NCBI GenBank assembly: GCA_916613615.1 | Contig: OU744725.1 | Coordinates: forward strand, 52,943,575-53,007,574 | Reading direction: 5' to 3' | Source of the DNA: Steromphala cineraria | Taxonomy: Eukaryota > Mollusca > Gastropoda > Trochida > Trochidae | DNA length: 64,000 nucleotides | Shown: positions 51,510 through 64,000 of the stretch, in pieces | Layout: every line of letters starts with the position of its first letter | How positions within the stretch are numbered: the stretch's first letter is position 1 | The notes under the pieces: generated by a model | Told to the model about the DNA's origin: nothing | The model's database searches: none | Seen by the model: the letters and a program-made list of their open reading frames with translations, nothing else | Translations under genes and position numbers: made by a program

Positions 51510-54500
51510 TGAACAGATAATTAATAAAAAGTGTACAGTTTGCTTGGCAGTATTGAGATTAACAGCTAATTGACTTTATATTAAAAAATATTACAAGGTG
51601 TCAAAAAACGCGAGATACTCTCCTGTCAATATAATCTTTCAAAAACACCTTACTGAACCAAATGACCATTAAGCATTAAACTTTCAACTCTGTAACATGT
51701 TAAGAATATGTATGTCAATGTATTCCATCATGTATTTTAGAGTTAATTCCCTTTTTCTATTCCTTTTAGCTATTCACTCCGTAAACCGGAAGGTTGTGGG
51801 GGTTATGGACCCGAAGAACGATTTGAGAGGCAGTGTTGAGCGATTAAAATGCTTAATATTATATATTTTACGTGAATTATTGAAGTTTCTGAGGTGTTAT
51901 CCTTTTGAAGAGTTTTATGATGTTATTGCTCTTATGATTAATACAATGGATTCATTTTTAAAAGCCATAAAACTCGTTATGAAACACCCATATTTTATCT
52001 TTTTTTATCGTATTGTATTGTAGATTTCAAACAACCCTACTGAAGTAGGAGAAAAGAGCTGAAAAGTTTAGAAAGAAGCAACAGCAAATTGCATGCCAAA
52101 TGTAAAAAATAAATACAATCATCTTAAGCATTACATTTTTAATTCTTGTGTATGTTACAGATTAATACACTCGCTACAAAAGCATGTTGTATAAAATACA
52201 GAACTACAGTATTAACGGAACTAGAAAAAATGCTTTTGCGATTATTTAAAAAAAAACAAAGTTGAAATTTTAATTCTTAATTCTCACTCACAATAACATT
52301 TCTCAAATTCTTTTACCGTCAGGTTTTGTAAAATTCCCTCAAATATATATGTTTACAGGAAAGAAAAACGTGTGGTTTTACGCCTCGCACTAATTTCAAA
52401 GTTGAAATGTATGTCTCTGATGCAAGTTATTGTATGTAAATGAGCTGTAACCTGAGCACGATCCGGTAAAAGGAGTTGTTAAATTTACAATAATCAATAT
52501 ATCTATCTTTTTTCTCCTATTATTCATACTTTATATGATAAAGAGTTCACATAATAACTGAAAGAAGAACATGGTTTGCTAATGTTTACAGCATGTTATT
52601 AAAACTACTATTCAACAACTCGCAGCTGATAGTGATATACGGAGCCAAAACGTGTTGTCAAATGTGTTGCAAATATTAAATTTGACAGCAATTTTACCTC
52701 TAAGAAAGATATATAAATTATATTTTTGCACTGCAATCATGATGGCCTAGTTGACTCAACGAGAAAAATCTTAGTTATTTCAACAGAAGTAAGAACTACA
52801 TTTTCAATCCAGTAATAAATAAACGCCAAATATCATTTCATTTGTATTTCCGTGTGTTAAAATTCAAAATTATAGTCGATGTAAGACATCTGTATAAGTT
52901 AACTATTTGAATGTATCAAAACGCTTTTATCATTTTATTTGTGGTTGCCATTGATACGTGCGCTATCTCCAAAGTTTTCTGTGTATCTTTGCTTCATTTA
53001 TACCCGTGTCACTTGAGAGTAAAATGATGACTATGTTTCAATTCTGATATAAAAAAATGTTTGAACGGAAAAATTTGCGTTTTGGTGAAATTTAAAAGAA
53101 CATCTGTTTTTAGAAAACCCAAGAGATTTACACAGAAATCTTCATTTTACTTTCCGCTGAAAACAAGTTCTCTCCAAGGGTGCAACCATTTAACTGCAGG
53201 CAACTCGTGGCACGTGCAACACGTATTTCAGTTGAGGTGTAATCTGCACGTGCGCGTGTTTCTGACGGCTGCTAGGTAATTGACTATTGACGAGTAACAG
53301 CCAAATATTGACGTTTTATTGTAGATATTGACGATTTTCTCTTGGATATTGACGAGTTTTTAGAGCCCAACTTACGACTACTGACGATTAATTTAGGTTT
53401 AAGCATTTTGCTGTTTGAGATATATTTCGCAATGTCAATAGTAATGTACTACTAAACTTTACAAATAATTTTAGCATGCTATTTCCTACAGTTAATCACA
53501 CTATTCGGTATGTATATATCATGAAAATGTATTTGGTCCATTAAACAATTATACCATGACATTATTTGAAATTCGTTGTTCAGTGTCAGATTATGTTTAT
53601 AAGATAATTGGCATGTATGTTTGTATAAGATATATATTGAAAAGCGATTTAGTCATACAATGATAAGCAATTTACAAAGATCACGGTTGAGTTGACGTAT
53701 TGGCGATTTTATTTTTATTCCAGCAACTTACATTATACTTTTGTTTTAGGGACTATTTGACAGGGGTATATGCAGGGGATGTGGTATTTTATATGTAAAC
53801 CTAACTTTTCTGTGGCCGTGTTACACTTTAGTTTCAGGGGCTTTTTGAGTGACTGTCCCAAACAAAATTGAAGTCGACCGTTTTCTGGATGTATTTAAGA
53901 ATGAAACATATCTTAGCCAACGATTTGGAGAATTTACGACCCATGAATGCTATGTTTTAACGTTATAATGTGTGTTTAACTGTTAGAGTATGATGGAACT
54001 ATTGGTAGACCTAAATGTCTGCATGTATCATGGATGTCCAAAAGTATTACTAAATACATTCAAGTGATGCATATCTTATGAAAATAACCTCATTAGTAAT
54101 CTGTAAATATAATATGATATTTTTTCTTTTATAGATGTATTCAGAAACATTTTATACAAACTTTATATTTCAAGGTGTTGGGTAACTTGATGAACCTTAA
54201 ACACAGTGGCTGTAAGGTCTTTTGAGAAAAGCGATACCGCGAGGCGAACCCGATTATTTTTGCAATATCGAACAGAGCACACATCGACTAAACAAAACCT
54301 GAATGTAAGGTTATATCGTATAACCATCACACGTCTGGTATCATGGGATTGTTAACCTCAGATAATACCCCGATAACCACACCACGTGGCGTACCTTTAT
54401 ATTGTATAAGTAGATTAATCGGTTTTATTCACTGCAAGATTTCTGATTTTGAGGTTACTCAAGTTATGTCAGTAGCTTTGTACATTCGTGAAAATGGTCA

Positions 54501-55850
54501 TGCTTTTCCTAGAAGCAATCATTGAATGCCTACCTATAAAGAAAAAATAGGTTTCCAAAATAACCAATCATATTCATAATATTGTTGGACACTAAGAGAC
54601 ACGCGAATCATTTTTTTGTTGAATTTTGTTTAAGGATAATTATTATGGGAAATCGTAATTCATTGTATTCAATCTATCAATATTTTATTCCAACAAAGCA
54701 CCATTGGTGGTACATGAACAATACAAACAATACTTTATCATAAGTGAAAAAGATATAGTGATCACTTGGTAACAGCAAACATTGTATCATGTTATGCATT
54801 TATCTACTCATGGTAGTATTGATAATTCTAATGAAACGTGATAAGTTCTTTACTACTGAATTGTTATTCACAGTAAACAGCTGCTTAAATTTTAAGAGAG
54901 TCGGCCATTTTCTAATATGTCGGAATATATAATACCTTGTATCATCATGTATTAAAGGAACCATTCGAGCGGGGTATTTTTTGTGGAAACGAAATTCAGG
55001 AGGACTTTCCTGTGCACAAGTATATATGATTTTTACTTGATAATTTCACACTTAATTTCATATATGTCTGTGAGATAAGCATTTTAGTTGTTAAAGATTT
55101 GACAGTTTGACAAAAAATAAAGTGTATCGCTCAAAAACTAAAAACATCGTGAAATGAAGCCAATCATCGAAGCTACGATCGTGGAATGCATTACTACGAC
55201 AAAATGCTGTCGCAACTGATAACTTTTATTATGAATTATTTGTAAATATGCTCCTCTTCTACCAAGTATTTATTACTTAATTTTGTCAATGAATAAGCAT
55301 ATTACAGCACAGTTGTTTTCTCGCAATGCTAATCTTTCAAAATGGCGGACGAAAGCCGCTAGAGTGGTGCCTTTAAAAGTGTCAGTCCTCTTGACATCTT
55401 GTGTATCCATCATCACAGCACATATGACCACGCTGAAGTCAACTGCTGAAGTGTTGGGGAAACTCAATACTTGCTATTGCCACAAACGTGACAAACTGTT
55501 TTTGAAAAGAATGAATAGGAATGTTCAAAGTGTTAATGGGGATGTGACAACACATCTGAAGAATAGTAAACGCGTTTTTACAAAGGCTTTGTTATTTTAT
55601 CTACATTATTCAATTTTCCCTGGTCAGTACAATTTACCTCTTCAAAACCTTCTATGACTTTCAATGAACTGGCGTAGTGTCCAGATACTGCAGAAAACTG
55701 CTGCCCCCCGTAATCACTCCCATTAAGCATCTTTGTGAATTCTTTAAATAAACCCAAATGACCATGTTATGTTATAAATACATATCAGAATTGAAAGAAC
55801 TTGCAAAAATGCACCACACCGAACAAAGGGCATTCGATTTGCATCATATT
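51510..55850. other. Intergenic DNA, no gene confirmed
   Basis: The longest frames (51697-52023 and 55283-55657, plus) have no recognisable domain, signal peptide or confirmed splice context. The first has an acceptor-like TTCCTTTTAG at 51769 inside it, so part could be an exon, but no partner exon was found. A run of ATATTGACG-type repeats lies at 53280-53390. Confidence 0.4.
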
Positions 55851-56037
55851 GATTGGTAATGATTGATCTTTTTATCACATTGTTTTTTCAATTGATGAAT
55901 GTGTTTCAAACTGAAATGATGTTTGTCTAACCTTACAATAAAAGATTGATTAAAATATCTTCTTGTCTTTTTATACGGTCTTACAATACTGATCGTGATC
56001 TTGATAAAATCATCGATCAAACAAATTTTTCAATTTT

Positions 56038-56412
56038 TAGCTCATCTGGCCTGTAAGGCCCGATGGGCTTATGGCATGGCATGGCATGGTGTCCGGTGTC
56101 CGTCCGTCCGTCCGTAAACTTTGTGGAATTTCGACTTCTTCTCCAGAACCATAAGGCCTAGAAAGCTGAAATATTGTATACAGACTCATAGACTAGTGAG
56201 AATTTTAAATTGTAGCTTTGGTGGCCCTGTGGCTCGAGAAGCATATGCCTAGAAATCTATAACTTTGTGTACAAACTCCTTGACTAATGAGGATTAATAA
56301 TTGTAGATTTTGTGACCCTGTGGGCCTTACTAAGGGGAAACCACATTGGCCCCACCCTAAAGCAAAATCAAATGTAAAGCCTGATGAGCTACATGTAAAG
56401 CCTGATGAGCTA
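56038..56412 (+). mobile_element. TAGCTCATC/GATGAGCTA repeat element, copy 2
   Basis: It begins TAGCTCATCTGGCCTGTAAG and ends CCTGATGAGCTA; the terminal AAAGCCTGATGAGCTA is duplicated. Internal GGCATGGCATGGCATGG and CCGTCCGTCCGTCCGTAAAC are short tandem expansions. It is the same family as 20639-20959. Confidence 0.78.
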
Positions 56413-57371
56413 ATGGCTCTATTTTTTTGTAATTATTAAACAGAAAGAAAATATTCAAATAGTAAGTTTTCAAACATTCACCAATTGAACTCTTAAAATT
56501 AAGTCTAACTCGTGTAAATTCAATGAAATGAACAAAAGAATATATAAACTCACAAGCTTTATTTCATTTTAAGAATGATCAAATGACAGTCTTTCCCTGA
56601 AGGATATTTGTTAGTCTGAGATAAACAAATGTAATTCACTTTCAAAGTTTGTCCATATATATTTGAACCAGGAGCTAAATAATCACAAGGGGCTCTCCAT
56701 AAATTAAGTTTATCAGCATAAATATGTACATGAAATCATCATAAGCTTCATAATTCTCGAAATTAGATGGAATCACAGGGAACTCCTGTAAATATCACCG
56801 CAGAATCGAAAAATGCTTACATTAACTTTTCAAGTTGAATCCCTTTCGAAAATAGCTAAAGTTAGAATCACTTCTCATGTATCTTTTAATATTCAAAACT
56901 GCATACATAAAATCATCGGATGCATAATTGAAAAACATAAATAAATCAGAGTTACTTCCCCTTTATGTATATTTTTAAAATAAAAAGATGCGCACATAAA
57001 ATCCCAAGACCAATGTTTTTCGAAGGTATTGAACAAAGGGCCGATTCCTTTGAACGTTTTCTTTAAGAGTCAAAACAGACGGAAAATCACCATTTGCATT
57101 ATTTTCTACAAAAGATAAAACAAAATCTGTTATTTTTTCAAAATTCAAAACTGGACACTTAAAAAATCACCTGCCTCATTATTTTCATTCATCTCAGGAC
57201 TACTTCCTTAAAATCAAAAACTGCACGTGAAAAATATATTCTCGATTGCATGCTCCTGCAGACAAATAAAAGTTGAGTTTATTTCCGTATCAGTATATTC
57301 TTATCTAAAAATTCAAACTGAAGATATCAAAGTATCGGTCTCATTATTAAAAATTACAAAGGGCTACTTCA

Positions 57372-57377
57372 TTTATT
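57372..57377 (-). terminator. Candidate polyadenylation signal of the PAN/EGF gene
   Basis: AATAAA on the minus strand, about 23 bases past the stop codon. The closeness would give a very short 3' UTR; other AATAAA strings occur further downstream (for example near 56550). Confidence 0.35.
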
Positions 57378-57399
57378 AAAAAAAAATGGGCACTATTAT

Positions 57400-60300
57400 T
57401 CACCAATTGCACTCTTTTTGAATATAGATGAAATCAGAACTGATTCCCCTCCCGCTTGCATTAACCCCATACCAGTTGTTGTTGTCCAGCCAACATTCTC
57501 CCGTGCTGACCTGAAAGTCTGCAGTTTGACAGTCAGCGTTGTCAACACACAAGTCTCCGCATGATGAGAGCGTTTGGTTAATGTCGGACTGAATGTCGTT
57601 GTTCCATTTAACATAGCCGGGGAACTCACTGATAGCGTTGGAGAATGAAGGACACTCTGGAAGGAAATTTAGATAAAAAATAAAATAATAAACATAAATG
57701 TTGTGAACTTACATTTCGATAGACATAGAATTTCGGTCCGCAATCTCGTTTGTTTTGGAATTGCCTTAACATGTTTAGTTAGATAAACTGTCAGTAAAGA
57801 TAGAATAACCACACAAACTGAGGATATATATGTCGTTTTTTTTCAGGTACCAGTACCTGCTCAAAGCGTTCTATATCATTACCCTGAAGGAATTGTACTT
57901 TTAAAGCTGCTTCAAAGCTGCGACCGACTAGGTCCGTATATCCTATTTTTACACCCCATTTTAACAGCTGGGTGAAGTTATTGCAATGTGGATGAAGTGC
58001 CTTGCCAAGGGACAGAACACAGACTGAGATCCAAGTCCAAAAATGTTTGTCTCCACCGGGATTCGAACCCGAGCCTTTCGCGTGATAGACCAGCTTGCTT
58101 ACCACTACACCACCGTGCTCCAAGCACGGCCTTTCACATTCGTAGCGCAGAAGACTAGCTTCACTTACCATTTTTAGCTGTTTTTGTATGAGTGTTGTTT
58201 ATGTGAGTTTTCAGGTATAAATCAACATGATTCAACTAGGTTGTATTTAATTCATGTTCGTATAACGTTATATGTAAAGATATTCATAAACTGGAATGTC
58301 CTCTGGAATTTACGTTTACAAAAAAAACTCCAATAGAACTGTCCCTTGAAATACCTTTGCAACATTAAGTATCAATCTATCATATCTCTGATCTGTCCAT
58401 ATCGACAACAGCTTTTGCCGTTTATGTTAGTTTAAAGATATCAATGGAAATGATTAATGATAGGCAAATATTCGAGTTTGGTATACATTTAAAATGAAAT
58501 ATATATTATAGAAATCAAGATTCAATGTACCAGTGATAAGGAAGGATATTTATCGGAATGTACACACTTAATTTTCAAGGATTCAAAGTAGCCGAGCTAA
58601 CCTATGGAGATCTATTAATTCAATTCACATATACTCTCAATCTTTGAAAGATCTGTGAAATCTTTGGCTATTTATCGGTATGTACTGAAGGAGTTAAAAT
58701 TAAAAAAAGCAAGTTAAACCAAACTATGAATTCAATTCAAACTTACATCTTTGAAAGAGCTGTGAAATCAATGGACATTTCTTAGAACGTACACCCTTTG
58801 TTTTCAAGGATTCATTGTTGTCAAGCTAACTAGAGCGGAACTATAAATTCAGTTAACACCTGCTCCCAATCTGTTAAAGTGTCGTGACGTTTTTACATTT
58901 TCTTTCTGCTTTACTTTTTTAAAAGGGCGGTAGCACATTTTAGGGGGAATATAAGGTGATGTCAGGAAAATAAAAATAAATTAATCCAATTTAAAGACGA
59001 TGTATTTAATCTAAATGAAACATTAGAAATTTAAAGTTCATCCATGCAAATCGATTTGCTTACAAAAAATGTCAGGCAATGGAATAAATGTGAATCTTTA
59101 TAAGTCGTTCTCTGACTATGGATGATTGGTTTGTGTAATGAGATTTTTGACAATATCAAAATAATACATTTAGCATTAACATACACTTATCAGTGAAAAA
59201 GTGATAATATAAAATTTTCAAAAAATGTGCTACTGCCCCTTTTAATAATGATATTATGTTTCTACCTGTGAGAGTTCGACAGTGGAATCCATCGAGACTG
59301 TATCCAATGTTACATCGACACAGATTCTCTTTGCAGTGCGATGGTCCAAAGTAAGTTGAACAATGGTCCACGGTGGAACAATCGCTAGAGAGTGCTGAAA
59401 TGTGAAATTATTTTCATATGAACAGTAATACCTGAACAAGTGTGATAATTGTACTTTACACAACGAGTAAAATATTCCAATTATATCCGAGTTAGAACGA
59501 TGAAATCGTACTAGTTTGAAGAGTTAAATGACGCTAATGAAATTGTATTCTATTTAAATCTTCTTTCATAGACAGAAAGCTGTTAACATTTATGCAACGG
59601 CCTGTATTGGTCAATAACAAATGTTGTCGACCCATATTCAAACTGCAATATTTTAAAAAGTAATTTTTGCCCTATTCGTGGTATTTTTAGCAATTTTTGG
59701 CGACCAACAATGAGAAGATCGGACCAAAATTAATTATGTAGTAGACAGTTTACCAAAATGACCGAAATGTAAACCCAGCATGACTTGTTGACATGAAGGC
59801 GATTCAAGTGTGACCATCTCACAATTTCAGGTTCCTAAATATACTCTTGAAAGAGAAATCCGTCTTCGCGCGCACGACTAGATTTTCTTTTCTTTTTCTC
59901 CGAATCAGGTACTAGTTGCCACCAAATGTTGATACATATCGTACGCAATTGCGATAAATGAGATGCTGTGTAAAACCTACACACATAATGATGACGTCGC
60001 CGAAAGCGGGTTCGTTAAAAGTTTTAGCACTTTTACAGGGGCCACTATACTTTCGACGTCGAATTAAGTATTTTATTGTTGATTAAAACATGTAAATATG
60101 ATATCAAACTTTCCCCGAAAGATTTTTCTACCAAGTGATGAATTTCTTTTCTCACTGGCTACATTTCATCACGAACCGCATGCAAATATAACAACTTTCA
60201 AAAGGCCAACACGCTTAACCAATGATAGTCTAAACACAAGTTTATGTACCAAAACCATGGCGTTGCTAGAATTCTAACATTTTGAAATAAACCATTGTCT

Positions 60301-60975
60301 TAGGACAGCCAGGCTATTATAAGGTTGTTACTTGACTTGACATTCTTGGAAAGAGATGTAGTCCGTTGCATATTATTTGATGGACATATGTGAAATGAAA
60401 TCTAAAAGAGAAGGAAAGATGATTTCTATAAATATTGACTACACAGTTGCTCAAACGCTGGTCACACTGTTGGTAATTAGCAAAAACTTTCAAATGTTTG
60501 TCAGTCGTTGGAGCAACTGTAAGTTACAGTATGTGTAAAATGTAAGTTAAAATTATGATGTTGGACCAAACCTTCACCCCATAGGGCATCTATGCAAACA
60601 TAAACAGATGTTGCCCTGACAACCCTTTGCTATCTGGTTAAGACACTCACTTTTGACCGTTTCATAGACCAGGTATCCTTGAACGGCCTCAGTGTCAGAT
60701 GTCCGTCCCTCGAACTTCTGTTTGAATCCAACACAGGTGTTAGTGTCCGGGGCAACATTAACACTTAGGCACAGAGAGTCTTGATAACATTTTGCCAGAC
60801 ACATGGCCAGGGATAGGTTTGTTGTCCATAGTACTGGATCTAGTTCTATGACCCTTTTGTCATTGTATCCTTGAATTAGGTTTACATTGGTATCAACACA
60901 TAATTCTTCTGGAGTACACCTGATAACAAAAGCTGTCAGTAATAGCCAAAGTATATCCCACTCCATAATGGTCAT
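57400..60975 (-). CDS. Secreted PAN/apple-like + EGF-like + PAN/apple-like protein
   Basis: The three coding exons are 60975-60651, 59394-59266 and 57656-57400 (minus), 325+129+257 nt. They join in phase 1 at both junctions to give 236 residues plus stop. Donors are GTGAGT and GTAGAA; acceptors are CATTTCAG and CTTCCAG. Residues 1-20 are a signal peptide (WDILWLLLTAFVI). Residues 26-104 look like a PAN/apple module (MCLAKCYQDSLCLSVNV, then TCVGF). Residues 114-147 carry six Cys spaced as in EGF (C-x5-C-x8-C-x4-C-x-C-x10-C). Residues 153-234 form a second PAN-like module (CGDLCVDNADCQTADF, ECWLDNN). Symmetrical phase-1 introns at module borders fit exon shuffling. Such proteins are expanded in molluscs and other invertebrates and are thought to bind protein or carbohydrate outside the cell. 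The exact partner is unknown. An in-frame second Met at residue 4 could also start translation. Confidence 0.85.
57826..58125 (-). mobile_element. tRNA-derived SINE, family S3
   Basis: The minus strand starts CACGGTGGTGTAGTGGTAAG (A box), then GGGTTCGAATCCCGG (B box, paired T-arm). A body with CTTGGCAAGGCACTTCATCC and CACCCAGCTGTTAAAATGGG follows, a conserved central region I associate with widespread animal SINE superfamilies. A pyrimidine-poor end with GAACGCTTTGAGC follows. It lies in intron 2 of the PAN/EGF gene. The 126-residue frame across it is spurious. Confidence 0.85.
58540..58880. repeat. Diverged ~190-bp tandem duplication
   Basis: TTTTCAAGGATTCA, GAGCTAACC/AAGCTAACT, AATTCAATTCA and ATCTTTGAAAGAxCTGTGAAATC recur about 190-220 bases apart in intron 2 of the PAN/EGF gene. 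Confidence 0.6.
58923..59240 (-). mobile_element. TTAA-flanked MITE, family T, copy 5 (most diverged)
   Basis: The ends are AAGGGCGGTAGCACA and TGTGCTACTGCCCCT, with TTAA at 58919-58922 and 59242-59245. Internal order is the same as copy 2. It is about 40 bp shorter than the others and more diverged. It ends about 25 bases from the donor of PAN/EGF exon 2. Confidence 0.85.
59470..60570 (-). other. Intron 1 of the PAN/EGF gene, nothing further seen
   Basis: No repeat family member or exon-like frame was recognised. The frame past 60650 is read-through of the exon 1 donor. Confidence 0.45.
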
Positions 60976-60989
60976 GAAGTTTTCACACT

Positions 60990-61899
60990 TGTGTTAGTGT
61001 TTAATATAGACTTTTTGAGTAAGCTTGGATAACTCTTAAAGAAGAAAAAACTTGCCGATAAAAATAATCCCATAAAAAACTGATTCTATCATCGATGAAT
61101 CCTTTGAGTATAAGGTTTTAACCTCTGAGTTATAAGTATATGACTTTAGCGAGTCTCATAAGAAGTTACACGAATTTGCTTTAAGTACTCCTTTTTCATG
61201 GAAAGTCAAATCCTCACTGCATTCCGGCGAGTTTTTTTAATTCTTGACAAAACGGGTATACTCCTTTTTTAAAACATAACGAATTTGGTGTCCTTTGAAA
61301 AACAGCTTAACAACTATAATTCTTGAAGACGAGGATGAACCATTACTAAAGCGTTTTAGGTTTTTGTTTCACCACAATCCTTCTCTTGTACATGAAATGC
61401 ACAACTCTACAGTTCCGAATATTGCGGACAACTCTTATTAAAGCATGACGGCGCTGATCCTTTGTAAATAAACAACAAGGATCAATTATACTTTTTGAAA
61501 TGTTTTAGAATCGATCTCCAGTGGATATTTGTCTTTGGCACACTTAATAAGACACAAATATTTTAAGGAAAATAATGTTATTTATGATCAACATCAAGAA
61601 CTGGCTGCTAGCTATAGACCCCAGCACTTCACTATGAATAGGCCATCAGAATCCATAGACCATCAGACATTCAACTTTGAGACACTCGGATGCCATTTCA
61701 AGACATATCCTAGTTCGTAAAAGAAGGTCAGACACTTTGCAACATTTGCGGTATAAGCTGCAATTTCCAGGAAAGAAATGAATGAGAGACAAGTCAAGTT
61801 TGCTTTGAACATGATAACTCACACCCTAAGGTAACCATGGTGTCAACTTTACAATCAACTTGCACTACATGTCTCCGGGACAGTCTGGTCCAATGAGGC

Positions 61900-61936
<37 letters not shown>

Positions 61937-62550
61937 TCAATTATTCCTTGATCGTAAATGTCTATAAAATCCACAAAAACACCACTCTTTGTAAGCCACA
62001 ATGGATCCTTTGAGAAGTGCCTCTTCGTTTAACAATGAAACCATTGCCAATAATTGATTTGTTGTGTTTCATTGATTCGCACCACTGATCATTTAGACAA
62101 TATTAATGTAGATGTCTATCATGTGTTGAATTTCACTAACAGGCTTTTAATGAAAACAATAGCCTATTCTAGTACATCAATAAGTCAATTTGTATAAGCG
62201 AGTTAGTGGTTGTGTGTTCTTAGATGTCTTTCAGATATGGCATACTGCTAAAGTTAATGGTTATGTGGACTCGATTCCTATTATTACATGCTGACATAAT
62301 ATCAAATGTTATTATTATATATAGAGATAAACATATTTAATTTTATATTCCAATTAAATGCCATTAAGTGAGATCATGGGATCTATACGCACTATACCAA
62401 AACCCCCTCCCCACCTCGTCAGCAGAAATCTCCCATTAGGCTCCTTTGTTACTTCTACAAAGGAACCAATAAAATCATGTTTATTTCTAAACACAAATTT
62501 CGCAATATAAAAACACAAACTAGCAGAAATGCAAAAAATTAAACGGAGAC
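60990..62550. other. Intergenic DNA with a (TA)n tract, no gene seen
   Basis: A TA dinucleotide run of about 16 units lies at 61902-61934. The frame 61529-61720 has no domain. The upstream region of the PAN/EGF gene shows no clear TATA box. Confidence 0.45.
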
Positions 62551-62559
62551 CCCACTAAT

Positions 62560-63215
62560 TGTGTCAAATTGATTTCGAATGATTGATCTGTTTTATCATA
62601 TGGATTTTCTAAACATGTGTTGTTTCAAATTGAAAAAGATGTTTGTCTAGCCTTACAAAAAATCAATGAATAGAATATCATCGCTGCCTTTTGTTACTAT
62701 CCAACCTGACTGATTGGAATCTTGATAAAATCATCAATCAAACAAGTTTTTATAAAAAAGATCCAATTAACAGAAATAAAATAACGAAATAGTCAGTTTT
62801 TTAATATTCATCAATTGAACGTTTTATATATTAATCATGTAAATTCTTTGAAATGAAAAAAAGAATACACGTATGTAAATTAGCTTTATTTCTTCTTTAA
62901 AAAGCATGAAATAAAAGATTCTTCGATAGGGTTTCGTGAAAATGAGGACTAACAGAAGAAGCCAGTAATTCAACACATTAAGTTTATTGGCACACACACA
63001 ATAAAACAAATCAGTACAATCATAATCTGCATTATTTTCGAAGATTGAAGTTTTAAGAGGTACTAACATTACACATTTTTCTTCAAAAAGGTTTGTTTGG
63101 CATTGTTACGTGTTATACCTTCTTTTGCATTGTAGTTTTTTTTCCCGGAGCTATATATATTTCTTCAAAACTGCACACATAACCGAACTAGACTCCCTTT
63201 TTCAAATCTACAAAG
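62560..63215. repeat. Partial duplicate of the PAN/EGF gene 3' flank
   Basis: It is colinear with 55860-57370 but lacks the TAGCTCATC element and other segments. Similarity ends near TACAAAGGGCTACTCAG, just where the PAN/EGF 3' end would begin. No PAN or EGF exon follows, so a paralogue was probably truncated by the unrelated block that begins near 63216. Confidence 0.6.
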
Positions 63216-64000
63216 GGCTACTCAGAGTTACTCAGCGCAGAGTTGCACTCAACCCTCCAAGGCAGGATGATGACATTCGACACGACGCCAACATTGGTGC
63301 AGGGTCATAACATCATTTGCCAATGAAACGGGAGTGGAGAAAGGAGCTCTAGCGCAGGTGATTGGCAACAACCTCAGATCTGCCCAAAGCATGGCTTCCA
63401 CCCTATTCCGTCACCCCCTTTCATCTTGGAGCCGGGAGTCAGGATCGAGACTGAAAAATGCAAGTAGGCAGTGACTTGCGTCGCCCGCCTCAGCTTACTT
63501 CGCAATTGATTACCCAATGGGGTGTCCCAGTCATTGGGCCCTTCTTGCAGTTTGCGGTAAACAGGCGTTAGCTGGAGCTAGAAGCTCTCGTGCCAAATTC
63601 TGAAGTAGGTTTCAACATTCCTGTTCCTCTATAGCCCCTCTTACCTGCAACCAAGCGGAGCATCTGCTGACACCATACAGGCTCACACTGACAATGGATC
63701 AGGTGTAGATTCTCACCTCCAAGGAAGCTGCGGAGGGAATCCTGCAATGTACCTAGACGACCCATTCGGTCACCATCCGTCCCCATTCATTCTCAGGGAG
63801 TAGCAGGATTTGGTGCTCACTTTGTTAAGAAGGCTAGGGTGGCTGTGTCAAAGTCAGACCTAAAACCGACCACGTCGCTTACATTCCTGTACGCAACTCT
63901 GGATACAGTTTAGTACAGAGCATTTATCCTCCGGGAAAGAATGGAGTGAATAGATACTCGGTTGGCTAGGGTCTAAGTGGATCTCTCCCGCTTTACCTGT
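63216..64000. other. GC-richer unidentified block at the window edge
   Basis: Base composition changes sharply from AT-rich to near balanced. The longest frame (63568-63786, minus) has no recognised domain. It looks like a repeat or transposon body continuing past the window but could not be assigned. Confidence 0.4.

Larger units (their letters stand above)
55860..57395. repeat. 3' flank of the PAN/EGF gene, duplicated in part at 62560-63215
   Basis: Shared blocks are GATTGATC-TTTTATCA, ATGTTTGTCTAxCCTTACAA, GATCTTGATAAAATCATCxATC, AGCTTTATTTC and TACAAAGGGCTACT. They occur in the same order and orientation in both places. The TAGCTCATC element at 56038 interrupts this copy only. Confidence 0.65.

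Noticed and set aside
51697..52023. 108-codon plus-strand frame
   Set aside because: AT-rich, no domain, no signal peptide, no confirmed splicing. Kept only as a possible unknown.
55283..55657. 124-codon plus-strand frame with an overlapping minus frame
   Set aside because: No recognisable domain, no splice-site support, open on both strands by chance.
57791..58171. 126-codon minus-strand frame
   Set aside because: It covers a tRNA-derived SINE; residues are a read-through of its A and B boxes.

Overview
The window is AT-rich animal nuclear DNA with few genes. Every gene found is split by GT-AG introns, and most of the rest is tandem repeats, short non-autonomous transposons and tRNA-derived SINEs. 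The repeat types (SINEs with mollusc-like central regions and TCACC tails, elements bounded by TAGCTCATC/GATGAGCTA, and the recurrent 18-mer CAAGGGAGATAACTCTTG) suggest a marine mollusc. That is inference from memory; the species cannot be fixed from the sequence.

Four protein-coding genes can be assembled exon by exon with consistent reading phases. (1) 20472-21669, plus: a small 92-residue candidate single-pass membrane protein (weakest call). (2) 25534-31211, minus, four exons: a secreted 479-residue protein with a signal peptide, a Gly/Ser/Pro-rich and Glu-rich N-terminal half, and a C-terminal half resembling a beta-propeller. (3) 33113-44249, plus, eleven coding exons: a 430-residue orthologue of CCDC83, the most secure assignment. 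(4) 57400-60975, minus, three exons: a secreted 236-residue protein with PAN/apple-like, EGF-like and PAN/apple-like modules. Genes 2 and 3 are divergent, with start codons about 1.9 kb apart.

Layout: 1-5 kb holds a palindrome, a ~195-bp satellite and microsatellites. 5.5-14.3 kb holds two copies of one transposon family around a 6.4-kb gene-free block full of tandem duplications, with a 24-bp minisatellite. 14.3-20 kb is intergenic with a LINE remnant and tandem duplications. 20-25 kb holds the small gene, a head-to-head pair of TTAA elements and two hairpins. 25-45.8 kb holds the propeller gene and CCDC83, whose introns are full of MITEs, SINEs and duplicated exon fragments. 45.8-51.5 kb is a dense repeat zone (SINE, tRNA-like array, hairpin, two TIR elements). 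51.5-57 kb is nearly empty. 57.4-61 kb is the PAN/EGF gene, and 62.5-63.2 kb resembles its 3' flank. The last 0.8 kb is compositionally distinct and unidentified.

The most interesting signals are: a TTAA-inserting MITE family whose target site is proven by an empty site within the same window; several ~135-145-bp near-perfect palindromes with unrelated arms; and exon ends tandemly duplicated with adjacent intron at three places in two genes. No operon-like system, CRISPR array or viral gene was seen.
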